This document shows positions 11,647 through 23,817 of a DNA stretch of 64,000 bases, piece after piece. Below the pieces are notes generated by a model. That model was not told the origin of the DNA and did no database searches. It worked only from the letters and a program-made list of their open reading frames with translations. The position numbers and the translations under genes were made by a program. Numbering within the stretch: position 1 is the first letter of the stretch; every line of letters starts with the position of its first letter. The stretch spans positions 4,067,501 to 4,131,500 of the forward strand of contig NC_056410.1 in NCBI RefSeq assembly GCF_905147365.1, in the 5' to 3' direction. Source of the stretch: Aricia agestis. Lineage: Eukaryota > Arthropoda > Insecta > Lepidoptera > Lycaenidae.

Positions 11647-12437
11647 GACCCAGTTTCATCAAGCAATGTTAAATAAATAATGGCTTGTATATATCAGTTA
11701 ATGGCCTGTGAGAGCTATCGAGCGTTCCACCATACGCTAATGTCATGTCAAATCGCCTAACACGGTGTTAAATTTAATTCCTGCTATGGAGGTCCGATAA
11801 ATATTTAACAGGCTGTTATATGAGTCAAAATAACAACTTTCAAAGACAATAATATGCAATATCAATAAAAGAATCTGTTTTGACTTTTGAGTCTTTCCGC
11901 CATGTTTCCGCTACGTCCTTATTATTAATTATTTTCATAGTTATGAATAATTATTTATTTTCACTTTGTCAAAAATTCAGCCTTCGGATTTTCCTTGACG
12001 TTGCAAATATACTAACTTGTATCAAAATTTCCAAACCGAAATATGTAAATAAAAGTTTGTTCATGTTTTCAGCTTTGACAGAGAATAATTATTAACCTGT
12101 TAAATTAAGAAGAACTATTATAGCGTAACAAATGTATGCGATCAGTGATATTTTAATTTGGTCGCATTATCTACTATTATACTACTATGGAAGAAAGTGA
12201 CACATTGCAGCAAACATGTCGTATTAATGTACAAGACATTGCAATTTCGTCGCCTTATAACAAGAATGAACGAATTGATAGTTGTTCACTCGTTGTTCAC
12301 TTAACATTGCATTTACTAATCCGCTGTTAAATTTTTACTGTGGGACATAAGTATTTTAACAGTCTGTTTAATTTTCTAAGCTCCGTTAAGTAATGCCTCG
12401 TTAGGATTTAACAAACATAGGTTGGTGAAATTGGGTC
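11647..12437. mobile_element. Longer related PIF/Harbinger-like element, directly abutting
   Basis: 791 bp with ends GACCCAGTTTCATCAAGC and, read from the right, GACCCAATTTCACCAACC, flanked by TTA (11644-11646 and 12438-12440). It shares the TTA and the end motif with its left neighbour. No transposase is recognised. Confidence 0.6.
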
Positions 12438-12504
12438 TTAAGCAATGGCTTAACTCAAAATTTTAAATTAATTAATGTTTCACTCTGAGTGCGCCAGATA
12501 GTGT

Positions 12505-12645
12505 AATGCCGCAGTCGCACATGCGTCTATCGTACGAAGCTTCGTGCTATGACTTATGAGACGATACCATTGGACGATACAGGCAGATCGTCCAATGGTA
12601 TCGTAAGCACGAATGACGAAGCACTACGTAGGTGCGGTCCGGGCA
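12505..12645. repeat. Palindromic MITE (GACGATACCATTGGACGAT family)
   Basis: Arms containing ACGAAGCTTCGTGCTATGA, GAGACGATACCATTGGACGA and the reverse complements. The same modules occur at 24062-24178. Confidence 0.5.
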
Positions 12646-13111
12646 TATTAAACATTATTCAACTTTTTTTATTTGTAAGATTGTGTAATATTATGTCTAT
12701 TTTAGAAGTTTAAAGTAATATTATGAAACAGGCTTTTGTAAACAAAACTACATACTGCTGGTCAGAAATAATTTATAATTGTCTCTCAAAGTTTATAAAA
12801 TACATTAATAAATATCGTGAAGTTTATATTGTATTTTATTTTAAAGAAAAAAAAACTGATTATCCTTTTCAGAATACAATATAAAGTATTTTGCGGCCAA
12901 AATATTTAGGGCCTAGGTCTTTTAGCACAGCCTAGGAAAGCCTCATAACCGCTAGTAGAGTTGCGGTAAGTTGATCGTGCCCAGAACTTTAGGCGGAGCA
13001 TGACTCCCCATGAGTCTCACATCTCCAATCCGCTGGGGATGAGCAAAGTATTTGCCCATGCAAAAAAAGACCCTAGCCACAGCCACAGCCACACACGTAT
13101 ATTGCTTTTGT

Positions 13112-13355
13112 AAAGAGGCCCATTCACGGCAGGACTACCGTGCAGTCCTGCCGTGAAGGCTTAAGAGCCAAAACGCTAAAACTCGCGTATGTATAAATGA
13201 AAATTAATTATAGTACCGTATAATATGGGCAGCGTCGCGTCGTCGCCCGCGTCCGCGCACCATCGCACGCGCCTGCGCTGCCCATACTATTTTTCATTTA
13301 TACGTACACGCGAGCGTGCGCCCGCGCGAGTTTTGCCCCTAATGGAGTGGCCAGA
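13112..13355. repeat. GC-rich double palindrome upstream of HMGXB4
   Basis: First hairpin: TTCACGGCAGGACTaccgtgcAGTCCTGCCGTGAA at about 13123-13157. Second: a larger pair with GTATAAATGAAAA and ATGGGCAGCG against CGCTGCCCAT and TTTTCATTTATAC (about 13185-13305). It lies 250-500 bp before the HMGXB4 start codon, so it is close to the promoter. Looks like a MITE pair. Confidence 0.5.
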
Positions 13356-13609
13356 AAATGGGCCTAAGCAACCGACCGAACTGTTACCACTTTGGATTCT
13401 AGATCTCTTTTCCATGGTCAATAGGTAGGTCATGTTTACTATTAAAAAAAACAAATGTCAACTGTCAAATGTCAGAGTAAGACATTTCGCTATCATCTGT
13501 CAAAAACTGTAAAATTTGGTAATCTGTGAATTTGGCGTCGATTTGTGTGTTTGTAAATCATTTTCGTAATCAAAATTTATAAACAAATAAGTTGAACTTC
13601 CGAATTAAA

Positions 13610-16600
13610 ATGCAAGAAGGTACTTATGAAGTTAGCAATTTAACATACTTTTCAACAATGCACAAAACGAAACATAATTGTTATCGTGTACATTTTTCTA
13701 GATTTAGAAGTAACTGGCGTCTCTCGAAGCGGAAGGGTGAGAAAAAAGAGTTCGAAGTTGATGGATTTCGAATCTCCGGATGACATTGAGCCTAGATTCC
13801 GTAAGAGTTCGATGAAAACGTATTCGGGGGCTCGACATGAGGAGCAGCCTGTGATGGAGTATCAGGAGCCACCGCAGCCGCAGAGACCGCCGGACGACGC
13901 GGGCACGGCCTCAGGCAGTGAATCTGACTATTATGAGAACAATGCTGATAATGGAGAAAGGTATCCGAGATGTTAAACTTATGAATATCTTATTAAAATC
14001 ACTGATATTTTATCATACAAAAAATGTAACTAAGTACCATAATCCTGAAACTGATAAAATTTCTCTTTACAACTGACTCTAATGCTGATTTTGATTTAGC
14101 ATACTACAAAATTATGGGAGTGAGGTTCTAGTTCTAATATAATAAAAATAAAAATTGTTAACTGATTTCAGAAAAAGTAGGTTATCAATTCGACGCATAT
14201 ATATGTAGTATTTTCAGAACTGCCCACTTTTTGTATATGTTAGTCTATTTCAGTATCATTGTTATGTCACGTATTTGGGACAAATGTGACAAATTTCAAA
14301 AGTGTATGTATTATAGATGTTCTGATCATGACTTGGGTCAACTAGAAAATTAGTCGGCTACAAAGAAGCCGACTAATCGGCCGACTAGTCGGCCAAGACA
14401 ATCATGATTCTGGATGTTTCCGTAACGCTTAGTTTACTGCTAATTTGCGGGTATGTTGCTTACACCTCCTGCGATTGTGTTTTGATACAGACTACAATTG
14501 ATGCTTTTCAGGACATATTTTTACTGTACCTACATTATATTGTGTAACATGCAATCTTGCTTTCATAATTATCTAGTATGTTAATACAAAATCCGAGACT
14601 TTTATTTAAATAAGAATTTTTTTACTAGAAATATTTATTATAAAGAAATAATATTTTCTTAAACTGTTTTCAATTCAGTTGTTCTATTTGGTTTTTAAGA
14701 TACAATTTTTATTTAATATATGTCATAAATATTTATTTACAAGCATGTAATTTCAGAAACAATTCATTTATTTAAAAATAATCAAGGGTTTTGTTAAGTG
14801 TAATTTCAATAATATTATAATAGTAAGAAGCCGGTTAGTCGGCACTCTTTGCCGACTATTCGCCAACTACGAAAGTGGCCGGATAGTCGGCACATCTCTA
14901 GTATGTATGCATGTATGTTTTTATGTTTGCATATCTCTGGAACTACAAGTCCGATTTAAGTAATATTTTTTTTTGTTGTACTAGGTATTGTTCAACATAG
15001 AGAACAGTACAAGTTTCATCAAAATCGGTTCAGTAGTTTTGGAGATAAGGCAATTTAAATTCTCAATTACGTAAAATTTTAAAGTCGGTTTTATCTTTTT
15101 AAAATACTATTATTTTATTTCTGAATAAATTTGAATCAAATTTTTTCAGAATGTCACGATCACCACCATATTTACATACAACATTGCTTTTCAATTTATA
15201 TGATACAAGGTTGCTGTTAAGCATTTGTGAACTAACTCACAATTCTTTTTTGTCGAGTTATGAATGCAATCTTGTTCTAAATTATCTAAAGGACCTAACT
15301 GCGTTTATAACTCCATACATATTTTTTTTTGAGTGATACACAAACACAAATGCTTAGAATTCTTTAAAATATATTGTCATTTGAATTGTTTTAGTATGGA
15401 ATCAGACAGTTCATTGTCTGATGAGAACTCGGCTCGTACACCTGCCAACTCACTCTACATGATGGAGAAAAGTAAAAAGAAGCTTATTATCAAGGATGGC
15501 AGAGTTGTGGGTCGAGCTAAAGCTCAAAGAAAGGACAAAGGTAAGAATGGACCTAACATGTTTTTTAACCCTTTAACCGCCGAGCTTAAAATCAATTCTC
15601 GTGCCTATAGCGCCGGCACCATAAATCGAAAAAGTTATGCCTACAACAGATAGCGATGTGCAATACTTATCTTTTTCGATGTCGATAATTTATTTCTTGA
15701 TTTATAATTTATATAAAGTATAAACTGATACCTAGTATTTGAATCCATAATGTTGTTAGTAAATAAACAACACTGGCAAAAATATAAAAACAGCTTGAAT
15801 AGTGAAGTGACATAATTCCCAATATTTGTTATTACATTTCAAATAATATTAATTTCATAGTTTCCAGGGATTAAATAATTTTATTGTTTAAATATATAAC
15901 CTACTACAAATATAGATTTTCAATAGTAGATCGATATCCCATCCCCTTTACACACATTCACATCACATTTATCGATAGCATCATCATAAGCACAACACTA
16001 GTGGAAAATTCTAGAAGGCGGCACTCGCTTATGACGTCAGAAGCGGTCGTCTTTTTCCGACCGTGGCACAGGGTGTGCTGACAACATTCGTTTCTAAACA
16101 TGCAGGCTAGGGATGGGAATCGTCAATTCAATCACTGAAATTTTTATACTAGATTTATTATAAATTAAGTAAAACAAACACGTTTATTTGTTCAGTAACC
16201 ATTGCTTAGTTTGTTTTATAATAAATTAGTTAGTAAAATCAGAAATATTTTATTTTATGTGGATTTTTGTATCAGTAAATCATTGCTGATGTCCCGTCCC
16301 TACTGTCGGATTTTTCCGACTCGGGCGTTGACATCAATACACTTTTCTAAGAATATTTTCGGTAATTTATTTTACTTTAGACATTATTTTTAGGTCTTCT
16401 AATTAAGAAACTAAAGTGTAATCAATTGTAAATGATTACTTCGTTAACTATTTACCAAGTATAAACATTATTTTAATATAATACAGTGCTATCAAACAAA
16501 AAAGGTAGATTAACCGAGTAGTGGACGTAGTGGTACTAGTCGTAAATATCCAACCTTGGCGAAATGGGCACGAAAATATTTGTCGGATTATTCCGACCTT

Positions 16601-19600
16601 GGCGGCTAAAGGGTTAATTATTATTATTATTATCTACTATTCTTAATATTATTTGTCTTATTATTATTATCTGTTGTTTTATGTAAAAATTTTTAATTTT
16701 GTATTTTTTGGTGTGTAATAAAGTGTTTTTGTATTGTAATTTGTACTGTATCTACATAATACATGTTTTTACCTCAAAGCTTTTTAATTTACTACTGTAA
16801 TCTATATAATGTGGAGAAAAGGAGACAATAAATATTTTCATACAACTATGAAACATTTTGTTGTAGGTAAAACTCGTATCACTGCATATATGATGTGGGC
16901 AAAGGAAGCCCGCAATGAGTTGCTGAGGAAACATCCTGATATGGATTTCTCAGCTATATCCAAAAGACTTGGTGAAATGTGGGCCAATGTAAGTTACAAT
17001 CTAAACAACACTTACTAAGCCTAGATAATATCTAATTTTGAATTTGAATCTATACAGTCAATGTATTAATTGTAAACAGCCTTAAAAGTAAAACTGCTTA
17101 TTCCTTATAATATATTTTTAGGTAAATTACAATGAAAGATATCTTTGGAAGCGTAAGGCCAAACGATTTGCCATGCAGAAGGAGCAGAGCAACCAATCCA
17201 CTGTTAGCAAAATCATATCTAACCAAAGTGAGTTACCAAAATATGTTTGTAAACTTTTTTTTTTAAATTAAATAAGGGGGCAAACGAGCAAACGGGTCAC
17301 CTGATGTTAAGCAACTACCGTCGCCCATGGACACTCGCAACATCAGAAGAGCTGCAGGTGCGTTGCCGGTCTTTTAAGAGGGAATACTCTCTTTTCTTGA
17401 AGGTTTGCAGGTCGTATAGGTCCGGAAATACTGCTGGTGACAGTTCGTTCCAGAGTTTTACAGTGCGCGGCAGAAAGTTACGCGAAAAACGCACTGTGGA
17501 AGACTGCCACTCATCAAGGTGATGAGGATGGTATGTTTTTCGCGTGGGACGATAGCGAAAAGTTGCAGGTGGTATGATTCCGAACAATTCCTCGGAGCAC
17601 TCCCCGCGATACAACCGATAGAGGATGCAGAGTGAAGCTACATCTCGGCGTAATTCCAAGGGGTCCAAGCTGTTTGAAACACTATAGCAGTCAACAATTC
17701 GAGCGGCCCTTCGTTGTATACGATCCAGAGGGCGCCCCTGCCCAGAGATGAGAACAATATTCCATATGAGGCCGAACCTGCGCCTTGTAGAGTTGTAGGC
17801 GTTGTTCCGGACTGAAGTACTGTCTCGCTCTGTTAAGAACACCAAGCTTCTTCGAGGCTAATTAGGCCTTACCCTCTAGATGATATCGGAACTGGACTTC
17901 GCTCGATATGTTGACGCCAAGTATCTCAATGCTAGGGGAGATGGTTAAAGATGTGCCCTCGAAACGAGGATATACGACCATTGGTGACTTTTAGTGGTGA
18001 ACGGGCAGACTTGTGTCTTGGCGGGGTTGAATTGGACCAAGTTACGTCTACCCCATTCAGAGACCTTCTCCAATGAATTCTCCGCCTTAGACACAAGTTC
18101 GTTTCGACTCTCAGTGACATTTTGCCGAGAAATATTAGGGGAGCCGGTATATACAGCATCACCTGTACTATCATCCGCATAGCAATGAATACCGTTGGTT
18201 TATAACATGTCATTGATATGCAGTATGAATAGAGTAGGCGATAGCACACAGCCCTGAGGGACACCAGCATCAACAGACTGAGTTTCCGAGCATTCGCCGT
18301 CAACTACGACCTTTATGCTTCTGTCTGCTAAGAAACTAGTGACCCACTTACATAATTTCTCGGGCAGCTCGTATGATGGAAGCTTTGATAGCAACGCTTT
18401 ATGCCAAACCCGATCAAAGGCCTTCGCAATGCCCAAACTAACAGCCAATGCCTCTCCCTTCGACTCAATTGCCTGAGCCCAACGATGAGTCAAGTATGTC
18501 AAGAGATCACCAGCCGAGCGACCCTTACGGAACCCGTATTATTTGTCGCTTAGTAATCCCTGGCCGTCCAAGTATCGAAGAAGCTGGCTATTGATAATGG
18601 ATTCCATTATCTTCGAGAAGAGAGAGGTTATAGCGATTGGTCTGTAGTTGGAAGGATTTGAGCGAAAACCTTTTTTGGTGATCGGGTGCACCAAGGCTGT
18701 CTTCCAGGAAGCCGGGACGATGCCAGTTAAATAGGAGAGCCGAAAAAGACGCGTCAAAACCGGAGCCAACTCTGGAGCACACTTTTACAACACAATATGC
18801 GGGATTCCGTCATTCCCACTCGACTTTTGGATATTAAGGGAACGGAGGGCTTATCGCATTAAGCGCTGATGAAACCGAATATCCGACATGATGCTCGTGC
18901 ATCGCGGTATGGTCGGCGGTTTCTGCCACCCGTCAGCCAGGGTCGAGTTTGACGCAAAGAGCTTGCCCAGAAGATCGGCTTTGTATTTTGCGTCCTGGGC
19001 CAACGATGCATTTCCTACGTGTAGGGATGGTAGGGTCAGCTTGCAGAAATTATCTTCAATAGCTTTGGCCAGAGACCAGAATGCACGGGTTCCCGAGGGG
19101 AGGCGCTCAAGTCTCTTGCCAATTCTATTGACGTGCTGTTGCTTTGCCCGAGTAATTTCTTTCTTGAGGGACCTAGAGGCAAGGTTGTACTCCTTTTTAT
19201 ATGTGCTGGTATTTAAATCCCGAGCAGACACTGCGTTGGCCCAGGATTGGTAAGCCTCCTGCTTCCAGCGAGAAGCTTTTTTGGGGGATGAACCAAACCA
19301 GGGACGAAATCTGCCGCCAGTTGGCACTACAGAGGTCGGAATGAAAAGTTCCATCCCCTGCATCACCACATCGGCAACAGAGTTGGCAGTGTTGTCGGGA
19401 TCATCCGGCGAGAAGCACACGTGCCCCCAAGGATAGGATGCAAAAAACGACCGCATCCCACCCCAGTCTGCTGACTTGTAGTACGACGGTATTTAACAGC
19501 ACGCTGTTTTAACACCGTCGTAAGTGGCACAGAACTCCTAACAAGGCAATGATTCGATGAACCAAGTGGTGCGGTTACGGATATTTGGTAGCCGTCAGGA

Positions 19601-22600
19601 TTTGAAGTCAGCAGGAGGTCCAACAAGGAAGGATTCTGACCATCCACATCTGGGATTCGCGTAGGCGTAGTAACCAGTTGTGTCAAGTCGTTCACAAGGG
19701 CAAAGTTGCAGACAGATCTCCCCGCATGATCAGTTTTACTGGAATTGAGCCAGTCGGCGTGGTGGGCATTAAAGTCGCCAAGTATAATGATCTCTGCGTA
19801 TGGGATCTGCCGCTGCACAAAAACTGAAGCAGCTTGCAGGTGCCCCAAGAGTCGGTCCGTCTCGGGGTCACCACTATGGGACCTATATAGGCAAGCATAG
19901 ACGCGAGGGTGGTTGTCGCAATCTATGCGGAGCCATAAGTTTGACAGGTCCATGACCTCAAAATTGCTGAGGCGGCGAGAGCTGATATCGTCTCTGATAT
20001 ACACACACACTCCAGCTTTGGGTAGAAAGGAGTGCTCGAGATAATACCCTGGGTGGGAAAGGTATGATGTGTCACTCGGAGATCTGCGTCTCGGTTAAAA
20101 AGAGCAAAGCCGTCTTTGCCGTCTCAAGGTGGTAATGGACGGCATTAAGGTTGGAGTGTAATCCCCTGATATTACAAAAGTCCATGTTTATTATCGAGGG
20201 TTTGGCCTTTGTGTGTTTGCTCTTGCCACGAGCAGATTGGAGCGCAGTTTTGCCCTCCCCAGAGTATGAGGGGCAGCCTGGACGTCCACGTTCAGTTCCA
20301 AGGGTTCCTGAGCATGGACGTCCAGAGAGGGATTCTCCAACGCAGTTGGTACTCTCCTGGGGTAACAATTTGTTTTTCAACTGCGGCATTTCTAGGGGGG
20401 TAGGGGATTGGGCCTCCGATAAACTCACTCACTCGGCGAAACACAGCGCAAGCGCTGTTTCACGCCGGTTTTCTGTGAGGCCGTGGTATTTCTCCGGTCG
20501 AGCCGGCCCATTCGTGCCGAAGCATGGCTCTCCCACGGACAACACGGACTGTAATTGCAAAACAGCAAAAATGGACTTAATACTTTTTTCCCTAAGATCA
20601 TATTTAATTCTTTGCATAGTAGTAGTAAAAAAATAATATAAAATACTTTTTTATATTAAAAAATATTATGTAAATACTGCTTATTTTAGCTCCTGTTCGG
20701 CAGTCTGTACATGCTGGTCCAGGTAGACCACCAAAGAATAAACCTCCCGTTACCCCACCACAGCCAGCTGTTGTGAGTACAACTAGTTTTAATACAACAC
20801 GTATGTTTTCTATTTTATTGTGATGTGCAAATACTGCTGTTATAATAACTTTGGATGACATCTCAGAACAAGGGGTTTAAAATAGTTAATATAATCATCA
20901 GGCGATACTTTGCGGAAATCCATAGCTTAAAATTTAGTTTGTTATTATTTTTAGCAGTATTCCGCGAAATAAACCTCAACCTTTAAGCGAATGAGTGAGT
21001 GTACGCTAAACACATGTTACAAACTAAATTTTAAACAAGGGGATTTGTTAATTTCAAACGAGACCTTCAAAGCAACACCCACTTGTACAGGTCTAAAATT
21101 AATCCATGCGAGTTGGTTTTTAAATTATAGACATTATTTTTGGAAACCTTCAGTCAGGATTTTACAATTTGAAGCTATATTATGTATTATATGTTTATTT
21201 TGGTCGACATAGCAGGCTAACGCGGCGGCGGCGGCTGCGAGCGCGACGGGCGCGGGCGGGTACCGCGCGGGCGGCTGCGGCGCGGTCGAGCTCGCGGCTC
21301 ACCTGCGCCTGCTCGGGGAAAGCCTAGCGATCATCGGGGAGCGGCTTAAGGAGCACGAGGTAACAAATGATGCGCCTCTTGCGAATTACCTGTGTCCTTG
21401 TCTCTCAAGTCACTTATTTTATTGGACTCGTCTAACAAAACATCAATACTTCCATACTAATATTTTATATTATACAGGGTGCAATTAAACCTTCCTGCCA
21501 AATTTTTTCCAGGGCTTAAGTATCAATAGGAGAGTCCATTTAACGAAAAAAAATTGGGTGTTATTTTTTTTCCATGACATATTTTATCCCATTTAAAATC
21601 GTTGTCGAACTGTCACTCGCGGCGCGGGATATGAGCGGGGGTGACGCGGGGGATGATGCGCGCGCGGGAAGCACGTCACGCGCGGCCGACGCATCGTGTC
21701 CATTAATTGCAGTGTTTTTTCGGATAACTTACGGAAGCTAGTGATTATAAAAGAAAAAATACGTTTTTTTTATTAAGTATCAATATATCAAAATTTGTCA
21801 GGAAGGTTTAATTGCACCCTGTATAAACGAAAGTGTGACTGTCTGTCTGTCTGTTATCTCTTCACGTCCAAACCGCTGAACCGATTTTGCTGTTTGGTAT
21901 GGAGATACTTTCGAGTCCCGGGAAAGAACATAGGATACTCTTTAATCTTTATTCCGAAAAAATGTACGGTTCCCGCGCGATAAACGAATTTTTGCGCAAC
22001 GGAGTTGAGGGCATCGTCTAGTTGGAGTTTAGACGTGGGAAAGCCATGCTTCGGCACGAATGGGCCGGCTCGACCGGAGAAATACCACGTCCTCACAGAA
22101 AACCGGCGTAAAACAGCGCTTGCGCTGTGTTTCGCCGAGTGAGTGAGTTTACCGGAGGCCCAATCCCCTACCCTATTCCCTTCCCTACCCTCTCTTATTC
22201 CGTTCCCTTTCCATCCCTACCTTCCCTATTACCCTATTCCCTCTTAAAAGGCCGGCAACGCACCTGCAGCTCTTCTGATGCTGCGAGTGTCCATGGGCGA
22301 CGGAAGTTGCTTTCCATCAGGTGACCCGTTTGCTCGTTTGCCCCCTTATTTCATTTAAAAAAATCTAGTTCCGACTGTTAGCATCTTCTTATTCAATGCC
22401 AACAGCCATAAATCTTAGCTCGTCCTTGTATTCAGAGAATATTCATACCTATATTCATATATTAGAGAATTACTCATATTATATCAGAGATCAGAGATAA
22501 TATTTACATGAAAATATGTCGCAGGGTCAAATAGCCGTGTCCGGTTCGGTGTCAGTGTTGCTGGACACTCTGCTGTGCTCGCTGGCCCCGCTGCTGGGCG

Positions 22601-22689
22601 TGGCCCGGGCCATCCCCAACATTGGCCCACCGACGCGCCTCCTGCAAGAAACTCTACACAACATCGCCTACATTATGCCTGGATTGTGA
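13610..22689 (+). CDS. HMGXB4: HMGXB4, HMG-box chromatin protein, complete
   Basis: Eight coding exons join in phase: 13610-13619, 13702-13960, 15395-15540, 16867-16988, 17122-17227, 20690-20772, 21216-21359 and 22525-22689 (344 residues). Order in the protein: a basic N-terminal patch (SRSGRVRKKSSKL, about residues 11-23), an acidic/serine-rich linker, an HMG box (about 139-198, AYMMWAKEARNELL...WKRKAKRFA), an AT-hook-like GPGRPPKNKPP (about 223-233), an alanine-rich linker, then the C-terminal family domain (LAAHLRLLGESLAIIGERL ... VSGSVSVLLDTLLCSL ... ending NIAYIMPGL). That C-terminal domain matches vertebrate HMGXB4 (HMG2L1), a nuclear protein linked to NURF/SRF chromatin regulation and Wnt repression. 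The first coding exon is only 10 nt and is inferred: no ATG is in frame upstream of exon 2, and ATGCAAGAAG followed by GTACTT gives the right phase. A poly-A signal AATAAA lies about 150 bp past the stop. Confidence 0.87.
14312..14900. mobile_element. hAT-like non-autonomous element in HMGXB4 intron 2
   Basis: 589 bp with a perfect 8-bp duplication GTATGTAT (14304-14311 and 14901-14908). Terminal and subterminal repeats of AGTCGGC / GCCGACT type occur at both ends (left TATAGATGTTC, right end reading TAGAGATGTGCCGACTATCC). The interior is AT-rich and non-coding. Confidence 0.65.
15569..16613. mobile_element. piggyBac-like non-autonomous element in HMGXB4 intron 3
   Basis: 1,045 bp flanked by TTAA on both sides (15565-15568 and 16614-16617), with inverted termini CCCTTTAACCGCCGAG on the left and CCCTTTAGCCGCCAAGG read from the right. 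TTAA duplication with CCCT termini is the piggyBac pattern. Internal repeats of GTCGGATTnTTCCGA occur near the right end. No transposase is present. Confidence 0.7.
17258..20537 (-). mobile_element. Dead non-LTR retrotransposon (Jockey/CR1-like) in HMGXB4 intron 5
   Basis: About 3.3 kb, antisense to HMGXB4. The minus strand reads a 5' region, an apurinic-type endonuclease (20428 down to about 19500: NMDFCNIRGLHSNLNAVHYH, LGDFNAHHADWLNS, SSNHCLV), then reverse transcriptase (about 19450-17300: NPSNYRPIAITSLFSKIME, GFRKGRSAGDLLTYL, IAKAFDRVWHKALLSKL, GVPQGCVLSPTLFILHINDM). The frame is broken at several points: near 20085 and 19490, an in-frame stop near 18540, and a shift near 18200 just before the FADD motif. 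It ends in a T-rich stretch (its poly-A) at 17258-17271. The same 5' and 3' ends occur elsewhere in this window. Clade is left open between CR1-like and Jockey-like. Confidence 0.85.
21475..21821. mobile_element. 347-bp MITE with TATA target duplication in HMGXB4 intron 7
   Basis: Perfect termini CAGGGTGCAATTAAACCTTC on both ends (inverted), flanked by TATA. It is inserted inside a Helitron-like fragment, whose start lies at about 21447-21474 and whose remainder follows at 21822-22022. Confidence 0.65.
21822..22022 (+). repeat. Helitron-like fragment with CTAGT 3' end
   Basis: Begins with AACGAAAGTGTGACTGTCTG, contains the common module AACCGCTGAACCGATTTTGC, and ends with a short hairpin (GCAACGGAGTTG) followed by CTAGT. 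A hairpin near a CTRRT terminus and no target duplication is the Helitron signature. Lepidopteran genomes carry many such copies. Related pieces: 1-190, 479-600, 3655-3818, 37128-37320, 45850-45990 and about 62930-63060. Confidence 0.5.
22033..22365 (+). mobile_element. Internally deleted copy of the 17.3-20.5 kb LINE (5' end joined to 3' end)
   Basis: 22033-22165 matches the first ~130 nt of the LINE (GTGGGAAAGCCATGCTTCGG ... GAGTGAGTTTACCGGAGGCC). 22240-22350 matches its 3' tail (GGCCGGCAACGCACCTGCAG ... GTGACCCGTTTGCTCGTTTG). A pyrimidine-rich spacer built from CCCTACC/CCCTATTCC units joins them. All endonuclease and reverse transcriptase sequence is gone, so this is a SINE-like non-autonomous derivative. 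Confidence 0.7.
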
Positions 22690-22841
22690 GCATTATGTTT
22701 CTCATAATTTTTTTAAATAATATAAGAATATTAATATTCAGTGTTAGAATAGCTGTTAATGTTGTGACAGTAAATAGTAGCAGCAAATCAGCAAACATTA
22801 ATGTTATGACAAGATGTAATTACACATTCAAGTTTTGTGTC

Positions 22842-22847
22842 AATAAA
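22842..22847 (+). terminator. Polyadenylation signal of HMGXB4
   Basis: AATAAA about 150 bp after the HMGXB4 stop codon, on the coding strand. It is the first canonical hexamer after the stop, so it probably sets the 3' end. Confidence 0.5.
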
Positions 22848-23817
22848 GTACTGAGAATACTACAGCATATTTTTTATTATATCTTCCTAACTTGCAACTA
22901 CAACTAGATGTTCCGCGCGGAAACCGTAAATTTTTCCGCAAAAAAAGAAATCTATATCCTTTCATGTGGTCTATTCTTCATGTGTGCCAAATAACATAAA
23001 AATTGCTCCAGTAGTTTCTTAAAATAATAAGCAGTAAGAATTTTTTATTAATTTCCTTCGTTATTTTCACATTTTCCTCTATTTCTTCGCTCCTATTAGT
23101 ATTAGCGTGATTAGCCTATAGCCTTCCTCGATAAATGGGCTATCTAACACAGAAAGATTTTTTTCAAATCGCACCAGTAGTTCCTGAGATTAGCGCGTTC
23201 AAACCAACTAACAAACTCTTCCGCTTTATAATATTAGTATAGATTAAAACGAAGATTTTATCGTATTAGGTAGAAAAATAAACAATGAAGTTGATTTGTA
23301 ATAAAATTTATTAATGAATTTATAAATATTTCATAGTAATTTATATTTAATAAATAAGAGGGATTACTTGGATCTCAGGTAAAGGACAAACATTCATTTC
23401 TGTTCATGAATGTAACTCTTGAATTTTGAGTATGTGTAATCACACTATAGTGATAAAAGTTCGGTAGCGCATAACATTATTTCTAAGCCCTTTAGACCAA
23501 GTATCCCCCTTATCTTTTATTATAAAATGTATAGAAATGTTATTTTAAATATTTTATAAACTATAAATTCATGATAAACATAACACAATATCTAGCACTG
23601 GCGAAATTTCTAACACAAGGCGTAGAGTAGACAAGATCATGTGATATTCGAACGTTGTTTATCTGTTGTAAGTATAGAAATGTTTTTTATTATAAATACG
23701 GCCCTTCCTGCCTTACAATAAGAACTATTGTAAGGGTAACGAATAGTGTTAGCGTGTAAATTGTTCTAAGTATATTTCTTTGTAGAATAGACTTGAGATC
23801 GGTATGCTAAGCGTAGT

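Noticed and set aside
13225..13428. 67-codon frame upstream of HMGXB4
   Set aside because: Falls in the GC-rich palindrome; explained by base composition and repeat structure.
18888..20636. Plus-strand frames of 121 and 161 codons
   Set aside because: Antisense to the endonuclease/reverse transcriptase of the LINE; no protein-like features.
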